Shown: positions 21,911-34,600 of the stretch, one piece after another
Position numbering within the stretch: position 1 is the stretch's first letter
Layout of the letters: each line of letters begins with the position of its first letter
NCBI GenBank assembly: GCA_021014325.1
Contig: CM037462.1
Location: 3,380,318 to 3,444,317 of the forward strand
From: Plazaster borealis
Taxonomy: Eukaryota > Echinodermata > Asteroidea > Forcipulatida > Labidiasteridae
DNA: 64,000 nucleotides
Reading direction: 5' to 3'
Program-made: the position numbers and the translations under genes
Notes under the pieces: generated by a model
Database searches by the model: none
What the model was told of the DNA's origin: nothing
What the model saw: the letters and a program-made list of their open reading frames with translations, nothing else

Positions 21911-24900
21911 ATGAAACCAGACCATAAAGATAATGTGTATAATACTAAGTCTAGGCCATCCTGGCGATCAGGGAGGGGGAGGGGGTCTCTTTTCCTTTAT
22001 CTGTTTCTTGCTTGCTAATAATGCAGCTAAGGGTGCACCCATTATTGCACAAAGCCTCGTTATGATTTTGGAGGCCCTCGATTCATTTTAGTTTTATTTG
22101 TAAACGACAGATTTTAGGGTTATTAACTTAATTCAGGGGTTGGCAAACATTGTACCTTGGGGATTGACTTGATGAACTTTGGGTATTAATTTGGGGCTGG
22201 CTTTGGCCCTGAGTAATGTGACCTATTTGTATCACAAACGTAGGATCCCCGTTTCCAAGATGGCCGCCTATTTGTTTGTAAATAGTGATTTTGTCTCAAT
22301 GGTGCCCTCAACCCTTTGTTTTAGGCACCAATCAATTTCTATCCAGTCAGTAAACCAGTGGCTACAACCGAAGGTCGACACAGGTCCGTTACCAGCCCTC
22401 TCTGTTACCTGTGCATAGCGCCCTCATTCCATCAAAGTAAAAACATTTTTGTCACAATAAAGTTATATAGCGCCCTCATTTAAAACTTAAAGCCAGGCAC
22501 TGAAGTGGAGAGGCGCGCGTCCAGGGTCGGCCCGAATTGAATGTCCAAACCACCAGACGCATTCATATTGACTACCAGGGAATGGCTTTCCAGTGAAAAT
22601 GTTGGTTGTCCTCTGTTATACTTAATGTCATTTCATTTCTAAAGTTCTTTTATTTTCATCTGAAATATTATTGTCAGTATTAAGCTGAAAGGCTTCTTTT
22701 TCCAACAATGAGCACACTGTCAAAAGATAGTGGTGTATCAAGAGTGGACGACGTTCAAATTTACACCAATCATCTTGAGATCTAATGCCACTTCAGAAAC
22801 CGACGATAGAGTTGTGCGGAGGTTTAAAGCGACAGTATAACTGTTTGAAAAAGGCATACATTTAAAGCAGAAAACAATGAGTTACAAAATGTAAAACAAA
22901 AATAAATGTAAAAAACATTGCGCGATCGGTCGGCCACAAAGCGTTTTATCGAGTACATCAACTCCTATCGATGACACTTTCAGTGAGAGGGTTAATGATT
23001 TGTATCTTTAACTAACAAGTCAATGATTGGAATGAATATCCTTTTCCAATAAAAACGATATTTCTTCATCCCGTTGAAGAGAACACAACGAACTATTTTG
23101 AACAACTAGAAACAATAATAACAAAGCTTTGAAAAGTTTGTAAAGTTAGTCCCGCTTTTCTTTATTATTTCGACATTCACTTTGTCTTTCCCTTTCTATA
23201 ATGGCTCCCAAAACAATATATACATAGACATCAGTAGACTGACCTCAGTTAAACGTTGAGGGCGGTGTTTAACTCTTATGCTAGTCTTAACTTGATAATG
23301 ACAACCAATAATGTCGTAATCAAAGAACGAATAATTATCTTGTAGTGAAAATATAGGTTTGTCTCGCCTTCTCGCCCAATCAAAAGAATGAATAATCATC
23401 GTCTATAGTACGTCTCGCCTGACGTCATCAAAACCTTTAAATCAATCTCCTTTTAACTAAACATAAACATAAATTCCCTGTCAATTAAATTCCCTGTCAA
23501 TTTAAACGAACAAAAAACAGGGTCTATTGTGAAGCTTGATACACAATAATTTTGTAAAGACGATGTATTGTTAATTGCTTTCGATTGGCTGAGAGATTGT
23601 CGACATGGCAACAATTTAGCGAGGCAAGTCAACTATATACTTAGAAATAAAAATAGTGTCTTCACACTGTGTTTTCATTGCAATAGTATAGGCAACGCGA
23701 TGTTAATTAGGCTTTCAAATACGCCTTTTTAGATTGAGTATGTAATAATAATAATAATATACAAATATCACAATTTGTACTGGAAGAATCGTTTATCTGA
23801 GCTCTCGCTCTCGGTCAATTCACACAAATTCTCACAAATTCTCACGCGAGTATAACGCCAGTTCACCACTTTGTTTTTGTACGATAAGAAGTTAATCCAC
23901 CACGGCTGAAAAAATTGCGTACAAAAAAGTATATAACTCGCATCAGCCGCGGGTCACTCTCTCTAGTCTAAGGTCAAATGGGTGTCGACACCTGCCTAGG
24001 GCTAAAAATACTTACAACACTACTTTTTCACTGAACACCCTCCAGAGGTGTTTTGGTTAGTTCCATCGAGTCTAGAGGCGGTGACATAACCTTTACGATT
24101 GTGTCCACCACTAATTCGGAATTTTTGGAAATGTATAAAATTATTATTTTATCAGAATAATGGTATCTTATCAATTGACGATATCGTGGAATCGATCAGA
24201 AACCAATTGATCCTTCATCGTATAAAATTATGAATAATCTCAAAAGAGAAGAAAAAAAGTAAGTTTTTCTGAAATAATCGACTTATAATAATAATAATTG
24301 TGCTTAATACTGCTTAAATCCACACACAAGTGAAATAACAAAACAAAAACCTCTAAATGAGTGCCAAGAGTCAAACTATTACAGAATTAAAATTCCTAAT
24401 TAAATGTGAATCAAACAAAAATTAAACAACCGCCAGCAAATCACTAAAAGGTCAAAGTTCGAACCTGTATGATGAATGAAAATAGCCTGGTACGTTCTAC
24501 AGTCACGCCATTTGTATGGGTTTGTGTGTGATAAGGGCGGTAACCAGACTTTTTAGACAGATTGTACCCAAGAACAGTTACTAACAATAGTCTAACGACT
24601 AACAAAACACATGCCTACAGTAGTTATCTCACCAAATACAAAAAGTTCAATTTACTATACAAACCGATATGTAGGCTGGTTGATACACAATCAAGTACAC
24701 TGTTTGCACCTTTTGCCTATACATCGTATGTTACAAAAAAAAAACTTGTTTTACTTTTAAATAATACGAAGTTAGAAATAGATATCCCTATGTCACAAGC
24801 GAACCAGTTCGGTGACAGTCTAATCATGAAAGATCAAAATTAATTGCATTATTTAACTTGAATTATTTCTTAATAATTACATCAAGCGGTCCTTTAGTGC

Positions 24901-25434
24901 TCACCCTCACTCTACCCTGATCTTTTCATGCCGGATTGTACAAGCATATTCCCTCGATCCCTTGCAATTAAGTAAGACAACAGCCCTCATCGTGCCGTGT
25001 CACTTTAATTAAAACGCTAATAATACTGTACCACGCTAGAGTCTCATTCTAAAGTAAAAGACCACTTTCCAAAAACCTGCAGCTGTTACTTTTGTGCTTC
25101 AGAAAGCTGCAAATCACATTACCATTTACACTGGTTTGAAGGTGCTGTTATAACCAACATTCCAATGCCTAACTACCAACACACAGTGCTTCCGGGTAGT
25201 CCTCACCACCAATCTGTGCAAGCACAGTCTATTGTACATAAGTCCGATGCCAGATTCGTGTCTTTTGTTTTTTCCCGCCAAGACAACGCAATACTCTCCA
25301 TCGAAGTTTCCCCTCGGCATCCTGGGAACTCCAAATTTTACCTCAATTTTTGTTTGGTCCCAGCATGTAGCCAGTTATTGCCATAAACTTCAGGTGTCCT
25401 GCCCATGGTATATCAAGGCAGCTTGCCGAGACTT
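21911..25434. other. Region below the MIDN stop, including its 3' UTR
   Basis: Contains the MIDN 3' UTR of unknown length at its high end, a TGACGTCA at 23420-23427 and TAA microsatellites (23745-23760, 24289-24299). No separate gene recognised. Confidence 0.5.
25004..25009 (-). promoter_or_regulatory. Candidate MIDN poly(A) signal (ATTAAA)
   Basis: The plus strand TTTAAT reads ATTAAA on the minus strand, about 430 nt after the stop codon. It is the nearest poly(A)-type hexamer I saw. The next canonical AATAAA on the minus strand is at 23161-23166, which would give a 3' UTR of about 2.3 kb. The sequence alone does not decide between them. Confidence 0.25.
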
Positions 25435-25685
25435 TCATACCGCTAGGTAGTCCTGCTTGAGGGCCGGGTAGCAGTTCTCGGAGACGGCCCTCTCCTTGCT
25501 GTTCTCTTGCCCGCTGCCCTTCTCGGCGAACATGGCGTGTTTATGGCAGTTTTGGTGGCCCTGGTACGGGCCCCGCGTCATGCGCCGCGCTTGACGCCGT
25601 GCATGTCTCTCGCGCAACATCTCCTGCAGATGCGCCATCTTGCTGCGTGTGTGGTTGTTCTCCTGCATAATGAACTGCTTCTTTT
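25435..25685 (-). CDS. MIDN: MIDN coding exon 7: C-terminal basic helix and stop
   Basis: 251 nt. The base from exon 6 plus AA makes Glu367. [20 protein letters not shown] continues into an amphipathic, Arg-rich helix, [22 protein letters not shown] (residues 386-407), matching vertebrate RLQLLLQQKRLRRKARRDARGPY. In mammals this helix is the proteasome-binding element. The acceptor is TTTTTTTGAAACAG|AAAAGAAG. The tail ends LKQDYLAV with a TGA at 25435-25437, similar in style to the vertebrate IKSEFVVA end. The 3' UTR follows below 25435. Confidence 0.94.
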
Positions 25686-28600
25686 CTGTTTCAAAAAAAG
25701 CACATACAAACAAACAAACAATGAGTGCCAAGTACAAACACATGTCTGTTTTTGAAAGTCTTATGTAAGAGCCGTATAAATAGAGTCTGACAACAACTCC
25801 ACCTTTTAAAATTAAAAAGAATCAAAGTATTTTTTGAAAAACAGACCAAAAGATGCCAAGTTTATAGCGAGTATCTTCCAAAAGTCAAGAAATGATTAAG
25901 GACCAAGACGCGAGATACAATACGGAAGAATAAGCCACTTTGAGATATGGTGGACACGAACGACACTATTATGTTTGGGTAAGTTTGTCTTTATACACCA
26001 AAACCAAACAGTGCACTCCTTCAAGTGTCTACCATAACTCAAAAAGGCTAATTGAATATGTCCCAAGGTAAGCCAGTAAATTCTCAACATTCTGAGTGCC
26101 CAAGTCCAAATACTTTGAGGCTGTACGGTGATTCTGACATACCTGGAGGTGTCTGTGGTCTAGCCGGTACACTACTCGCAGGAGTGGCTGCAGCAGCATT
26201 GTGTGGTGTTGTTGTTGTTGTTGTTGTTCTGGGAGCGGTGTGGGCCTGGGAACAAGCCGCTCGTCTCTTCTGCTGGTTGACGTGTTGCCGGTAGAGGGGT
26301 GCAGCATGTAGGAGATCCCCCAAGATGTGGGCGATGGTACTGATGTCTTTCTTCGGTCTGCCCTGGCCATCTTGAACGGCTGCACTCAGAATACCTGCAA
26401 TCAATCAATTATACAACAAATTGTGGTTAAACTGTGGTACAGATTTGGTTTACTAAGGTCAACTGTAACAATGGTACAACTGTGGCAAAGATTTGGTGGA
26501 AGGGACAGGAATGTTGTTCGGATAAACTGTAGTGGTTTAACTGGAGTAACTTTGTATACTAAAGGTTTATTGTGAAATAAAATGGCATTTTGGTAAACTC
26601 TCGCTCACTGAGGCTCAATAAATGTTTACATTAGGTTAGACCACTAATTGGAGGTCACAAAAAGGTTTGTTGTCAACATTTCTGGAGCTTCATTGCTATA
26701 CATTTTATTTAGCATTAATATTATTGAGACATTTTGGCAAGGATTTCAAAAAGGTCTGTGATCAAAATGTCTGGAGTTCCATTGCTATTATTCTATTTAG
26801 CAATAATATTATGTAGACATTTTGGCAAGAATTTCAACTAAAAGACCAACCATAAATGAACTTTCGTAACTTTGAGGTTCAATAACAAATATAAAGGTCA
26901 CTTTACATCATACATGTACTGAGGTCACGCTCAAACTGTCTGAACAAGGTATATAGACCATTATCATGCTGTCACCATCTTGGTCATGTTCCTTGTATAC
27001 AATAACAGTAATGGATGCTATTATTCATTGTACAAAAAAGGAACCAGACTATTTCTCCTTCCAGCCTCGGTTTGGTTACATTGGTTTGAATGGGGGAAAT
27101 CAAGCTGAAGACCACTCCTTACCTGAAAAGGTTCCTGAGAACACCCCTGGTGAATGTTGGTGTACACTATCAATGCAGGCCCCAGTCCTCGGCCATGAAG
27201 CTGATGATGATGATGACCTGGCATGACCGCAGGGAGACGTTGGGGGTGGTACATTACTACTACTCGGGTACTGCTGTTGCGGCCTGCTGGCCATTGAGGG
27301 CGCTACACAAGCTGTCTTGCCGTGGAGGGGGCACTGTGACTGTGGGCATGGCTGTTTGAATGAAGGGAAAAAGATGTTCTGGATTGAGTACAATTGAAAC
27401 TTGGGTTGCGTTCACTTTGATTGAATTCCAAAATTGTCTAGTTTTTAAATAATAGCAACAATTGATACCTCCACGAAAGAAGTATTATTTTTTTCTTCAC
27501 TCTTCGCTTGTTTGCACATCAACAATTGTGACTAACATAAAGAATGCAAAAACTATCCTTTTGTAGAAGAGACTAACAAAAAAAGGATAAAGATCCTTAC
27601 CGGTTGAAATTCTTCTTTAACAGGCGGTGATGTACACGTGGACGCAGTGGGCGTGGCTTGATGGTGAGTGACAACCGGTTTGGGTCGGCTGGGCGTGGCT
27701 GCCTTGTGACAGTTCAGGAAGCTGTGCTGGCCTGGGTTACCAGCCAGTTGAAGCTGAACGAATACCATGTGACTCCCGAGGCGTAGGGCAAGGGTCAGGG
27801 GTTGCTTGCCATTGAGAAAGTTGTCCACCTGTAAGTTGGGAACAATCAAAAAGAAGAGATTTTCTTTTAGAACTTTAAATCAAACTTTATCGTGAGTAAC
27901 AATCTTAACAGACATATGCTGCATCCATAAGATAAATAGAAACTGGAAGACAAAAATGAAAGGTTATTTGTAGAAATCGAGTAACTAAGGTTTGCGGTAA
28001 CACTGTGCACATAATATCTCTAGGAGTTGTGGTGGTTCTACAAATAACCTGGTAGTTCTACAAAGAACCTGGTAGTTCTACGGGAGAACCTGGTAGTTCT
28101 ACAAATAACCTGGTAGTTCTACAAAGAGCCTGGTGGTTCTCAGAGAACCTGGTAGTTCTACAAAAAACCTGGTAGTTCTACAAAGAACCTGGTAGTTATA
28201 CAAAAAACCTGGTGGTTCTCAGATAACCTGGTAGTTCTACAAAGAACCTGGTAGTTCTACAAAGATCCTGGAAGTTCTACAAAGAACCTGGTGGTTCTAC
28301 AAAGAACCTGGTAGTTCTACAAAGAACCTGGTAGTTCTACAAATAACCTGGTAGTCCTACAAAGAACCTGGTAGTCCTACAAAGAACCTGGTAGTTCCAC
28401 AAAAAACCTGGTGGTTATGCAAAGAACAAGGTGCTTCGAAAAAAGAACCAAGGTTTTATTAACTACTGCATGTTCAATAATTATGCTCTGATATTATATC
28501 TGGGAATTTTTTTTAAAGATGACCGAATTAAAAAAATTACAACCAAGACATTTAAACAAACAAAAAATCTTAACCACAAATAAAATAATATAACTTCTTT

Positions 28601-31600
28601 GTATTATCTTACCAAAATGTACTGTTATACTAGACAATGTAAGAGTCCCTAATCTATGGAAGTAATAAAGTAACTGGGTCTCTATTTGTTCCTTTTCTGG
28701 CTTCTGGAATTGAAGTCACGACACGCGGTCACTAACTTCAGGCCAAACGTATTCATCCATTCGCAAAGGTAAAACTAGTTGTTGATCAATTAAATGACAG
28801 GTAATTGACTCATACAAATTACAGCCACAGCCCACGTCTAATTTTCTCCCCGAAATAACAAACATACCGACACCAATTTTGACTGATTACATTTCGAGTA
28901 GAGACATTATTTTACAGCCCATACAACACAGGCCTATAACTCATTAACTCATAGAGATGGTTCAAAAAAGACGAATAGCGTGTATACAGCGAGAAAATAA
29001 TCAGATCGCTAGATACACGCAAAGCTTTAAATGTCATCAAAGGTTAACTGCGATAGCGGGTTCGTTCCGACCAGTCACGTAAGTGAAACATGATTAAAAT
29101 GCTCCAGCTCATATCTTCAATTTAATGTATACTGTACATGCACCAGGACAGTGTGTGCGCTTGTGTACATGCATTATCTCTCTTGCTCGCTCTCTCCCCC
29201 ATGGCCCTGATACGGCCTGTATGTCGTCAGCGCATATGACCATATTTGGCAATGTTCGAAACACGGCTCTTTAGAAACACGGCTCTTTATACACACACGG
29301 GCGACACTCGGTGCAGACCTTGCCACACAGATAGAGATAGAGGGACTATAGCTGCGTTCGGCTTACGGCTGACATTTGGGAAAAGGCTGAAAAATTCGGA
29401 TTTCACACTGGAGGCGTTGACATATATTTTCAGGGTGCCGTTTCGATTGCCAGGTTTAATAATGAAGTCAGATTGTTTCCTGCCTTTTCAGGGCGGCCTG
29501 TGTCGTTTTAGCGCGGTTTGAAAAATAGGACACTCGAGGTGTATATTTCAATAGAGGGCGCCCGTGCAAATTTTTGGGGCTAAAGGTCAACTTTCCGCTT
29601 CGAAGTCGAACGCTTTAGGACATGTAAATAATACAACCCACGCTTTCAATAATATTAATACAATACACAAGAATCTCATAACAAATAATGAGGGGGGGGG
29701 AGTTTGCACAACGGCTAAAAAGGAGTTGTTGGATTTTGACGGGTTAAACACCTTGACTGAAAAAGGCTTGTCGTAAGTGACGCGATAGTACGGATAGTGC
29801 ATATTAAAATGAACGGAAAAACTCAAGAGGTTTAACCAAAGTATAGTCTTATTAGCTTGTTGTAGCAGCACGTCATTTTCAACACAAAATACACACATCT
29901 GAGGACTCATCACATAAGAGGACCACGTTAGAACCACAATTGGAGTCTATTTCATGAGAACTGTTTTTTTAAGGGGAGTAAAAGGCGGTCGGTTCTACTC
30001 CAAATCCATTAAAAACCAGACACATTGAAGGGGGGGGGGACACGGGGACACCGGGGCAAAGACATGCCGGGAAACGAAGCCAGTTAATTGTCTCAGTATC
30101 CTCAACGCAGGGTTGAGGTCGGTCTACGCCCTTTTAGCTCCCAGCAACACTGATCGTTTCTAAATCGACCCAGATAAAGCGATTTCAGCCCCCTGATCTC
30201 TCATTTGTCTTTTTCTTTTTTTAAATCTGCGATGGATGATAACCATTGCGTTCACTCATCACGGGGCGTACAGATGCCCACCCATTTTACTAACACTTCG
30301 CGTGAAATGTCAAGGTTCGTCGTCAACGTATAGGGAACACACACAAAAAAAGTGCTGATCCAAATGCACCATAAATCCGGCTGACTAAATATCAACACAT
30401 AGCTCCATATGCATCGTCGACTACACAAAGCCAAGCTCCCAAGTTCACACATGCCCGGCATGGAATCCCACCGTAGGAAGCTATGATCACGAGCCATATT
30501 AATATAAAAAGAAAACATCCTGGCCCCATCATTGTAAATACATATTTTGCGAGCGCGGCAAGTTGTCGGATCCGCCACTGCGTCACTGCTGACCTTTCCA
30601 CCAGGTGTGGCGAATCTCTATGTCAGTCGTTGCATACGCTGGTATGCTAACCAGGGGGAGGACAAGAAAAAGAAGGGAAAAAAATCAACTCGACCTACAT
30701 ATTCTTCCAACAGCTGGGACAATTTAAACCGTTCAAAGACCTGGGCCCAATTTCATAGATCTGCTATAAGCACAACAATTAGCTTTGCATGAAATTCCTT
30801 CCTTTGATAAAAACAGGATTACCAACCAAATTTCCACGTGATTTTCAGGATAAGCAAACAACAGCTGAATACCAGTAACAAGCAATATGCAACACATGGA
30901 AATTTGGTTGGTAATCCTGTTTTTATCAAGGAAGAAATTTCATGCTAAGCAAATTATTGTGCTTAGCAGCTCTATGAAATTTGGCCCATGTCTACAAGCT
31001 CCAAATAATTACTGTTTAACAATTGTTCTCTACAGTAAATTAGGTAATGTAAGCGAGTGTAAACTACTATAAAAGTCACACATTCAGAGTGAAAACACGG
31101 AAAGAACAGGCATCTACTAATAAATATAATTCGGTCAATGTTGCCACCAGGATCAAGAATATTCAAGCGAACCATGGGTGAACAATAGCGCTACTAGGGG
31201 AAGCGGCTGGGGTTGTAGCAGCACAAGCGGTGACCGCTGGGCGACCCCGACATCCTCGTGACTCAACCTCACCCCCAAAACAAACAAGTCACCCGTTACC
31301 TAAGAAAGGTCGTCAACCCCGCGGGGGGCAAACCATGGGTCTATATAGTCAGACCGAAGTGCTAGACCCGAGTATGAAGTATAAAGCTATTGTCACCGAA
31401 CACAATGTTATCGACGTGGGAAGGAACACGGAACTATAGTAAAAACCGGTTACTCACCACCAATAATCAAATATGAGCACAAAGTATAATTCGCATAGCA
31501 TTGTTTTCATTTGGGTTGGGGGCAAAAACGCGAAGACTCTCTACGTGTGAAACTCACTGGCATCTCTTGAACCCCTACTAAACCACTTGGCACCGATGTT

Positions 31601-34600
31601 AAGCACGCCCTCAACTGAGTGGCTACCAACGTCAACGTGACCTCCTTCACTCATACTCGTAGCATCCCTTGCCGTCATTTAAGAACTTGTCGTTTTATGA
31701 CAACGGTTCATTCACCTTGCACAGAGGCGTGAAGCCCAGCGAGCGGCATTTCTGAGAACACATGCCATCTCCTCATCGCCAAGGAGGGAATTGGGGGGGG
31801 GGGGTGCGGAGAGCACAACATTATGAAATGCAATATCATGAGGCGCAACGCGTTCCATCGATGATGATCATGATGAGATGATGCGATTTGCATCCCTCTC
31901 TGGTTCGCATCAATGAATTCTTGGAGGGAATGACGTCACGGTTTCTCTCTCGGCAGAGAGAGTGATGGTTTTGTGTGAGTGATGGTTTTGTTGGCCGGTT
32001 AACGACTTGGGGGAACAAGGCTTTTAGTATTCCATCTCTCATATACAAAAAACCTTAACAGTTGTCATCATCTGGCATTGGGCTGGGGGTCGAATTTTAC
32101 GAAACAGAGATTGTCTGTCAAAATCCGGTTCAGGTGAAATAAATCTAGTTTATGAATGTTTTTTTTCTTTTCTATATTAACTCGGATCCACAAATCCAAA
32201 CTGAAATTTGAAGTAGTAATAGACTAGCACCAGTCCAAGTGTTAGTGCGTCAACCATAACAACGTATACGCGCAGGGAATACACAAACATTCTGATTACT
32301 TTGCATCAGTGTACTAAAGACGTCATGCAAACCTCAACAAGGATGAACGACTTTTGAAAGTCTACCCATGCGAAAAATGTCCACGTGACCCTAAAATCCA
32401 GATTTTGTTTTATCTGGATTACTGCAAACATGACCTTCATAAGCCAAAGCCACCTGCATTAATTCGATTAAAACTTGGCAAAAATCTTGGAAAGACATCC
32501 GAAAACGAGACGTATACACAAAAAATCAATCTATTAAGAAATGTTCATGCTGGTCCCTGCCTTGCCTGGAATTTCAAGGGTCTTAAATACTGAACTTTGA
32601 CCTCATCAGGAGCATCTGAGATACCATTCGATGACGTCAAACGGGACCTTGTCAATCACGCTATCCCCTCACGATTAAAACCGAATTGAACGCCGATATA
32701 CGCCGGGTATCGATAGGTCGGCACTGACTGAATCGTGGTGTGAGGCACGGATTTGAAAAAAGTGCTATGATTCACAAAATCTTCGCGCCATTTTTTGTCT
32801 AACTGTTGCATCATAAAGCAGTTTATAAGGGATCGTATATGTTTGGTAATTGGAACCCACTGTTTGTTTTCAACCCTATATAGTTGTAGATATATACCAT
32901 AAAACTAACCTGTAAAAATGTCATTTCAAAGGTGGTAGCGTTTTTGAGATATTGCCGAAAATCTGGAGCGGTTATGTCCACGCAGGAAGAATAATCTGCA
33001 ATTGGAATACACAATCTAAGAAACGTTACTGCAAGTAACGCTTCTCAGATTCAAATTTTGGGGGATAAAAAGTGATATCTTTTTCCATAACCGCAGTTCT
33101 TCGAAGTGAAACGTTTCTCAAAATGCATTATACTGTCCATAGCTGCTGTACTTCTTTCCAAGTAAGTTTTTATTGCCATTAATTTTCAAAGTCATTACCA
33201 GACCCTTTAAAGTTTACATCAACTGGCGCGAATGCAAAACGATGCTCGTGCGCTGATCTATGGGAGAACACGCGTTGCCTATAGCCACATAAATGTGAAG
33301 AAAACAACAAATTAATAATGCAATTAAGGTATTCAACAAATACATGTACGTGGTCTCTTCCTCCTTTAAAAAAAGGTTTACTGGTGAACTTTTGGTTGTT
33401 GTCATCACCTTGAAGACAAAATGCAAATGTGTGAGGAAGCGTCTGTTTACTTCCCGCGGTGTCACTGGAAACACTGAGACAGAAATATTTACAACGAGAG
33501 GAGGAAATCATTTCCATTTCTGCGAAAAAAGGAATAATCCTCGCTGCGGAAACGACGACTCTGTGTGTAAGGTCGTATTTAAAATGCCCGAGACTTGTCG
33601 CTGCTGTAGTGGTGAGATTGTTTATGCAGCGGGAGGAAAGCGTTTCCTGAGAAGTTGCTCTGTTGTCAAGGAATAAATACATACAAAAGTGTTTCATAGA
33701 TGAAATGCTCGCAGCCCCCCGTGGGAATGTGGATAATTTATTCACGCGCTCTCGGACAGTCCCCATTGATAACTTCTGAGAAGTTGTTTTGATTTTGGAC
33801 TTCATTCGCGTCCGGAGATTAAAACACAGGGCATGGCCAAAAGGTAAGTGATGCGCATGCTCGGTTTGGCCCGATCTTTATATTATTCGCTGCTTTGCCA
33901 AAGTGGAGCTTTGTCAATAAAGGAACTTGTTTAATATATGTCGTGAACACCGCCTACACACCCCCAGGAGACACAGGCGAAGAATCCCATTCATAGATTC
34001 CCACTTCCCGCCATTTTCTATCTCCCTCCGTTTCTCTTTTCCCGCGCGCGCCAAAAAGATGTAGCATCCTCCGCGACCGGCTGCATAAGAACTGCATATA
34101 AGCGTAATGGCACCCGAAGATGACGAAGAAAGACACCGTGCCCACACCGCCCTCTCCGTATGAAAAAGCGCTCCCGACAAGTTCTTTTTTTCTTCTGAAG
34201 ACCCCTTCGGATTTGAGATGACCTTTCGAAACAAAATCATTCAGAATTCCAGTGGCCGGTTCGGGTTTCAAACATTTCTGTAGATCCTGCCTCACCGTCA
34301 AGGCTTATCCAGCATTATATCTGAATGCCGACAACAGCCACGATAATGTTTATATAGTATTTGGACATGCTTTAAAATCAACCTGACTTTTATGTGCCAT
34401 TCAGTATCCAAACAGACGATTTTAATTAATGCTGAAAGCCTGGTTCAAACACTACAGCATTTTCCACTATACACAAAATGAAAGACCACTCAGGGGAATT
34501 GTTGCAATCTTTTGGTCGGATTTACCGTTTCTAGGAACATTTTGATTAAACTTGATGTACTTTAACAATGTCAGGAGAGGAAGTGAAGTATGGTCTGGTT

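Noticed and set aside
28031..28452. CRISPR-like array (regular 20-bp repetition)
   Set aside because: Units are directly adjacent with no spacers and the host is an animal; it is a minisatellite.
29240..29249. Intronic CArG box CCATATTTGG as an enhancer
   Set aside because: About ten such matches are expected by chance in 64 kb and nothing else marks this one.
33179..33805. Minus-strand ORF of 208 codons, the longest in the window
   Set aside because: No recognisable domain, its end is read from a family B repeat, the plus strand is open over the same bases, and it lies inside MIDN intron 3. Chance is the simpler explanation.
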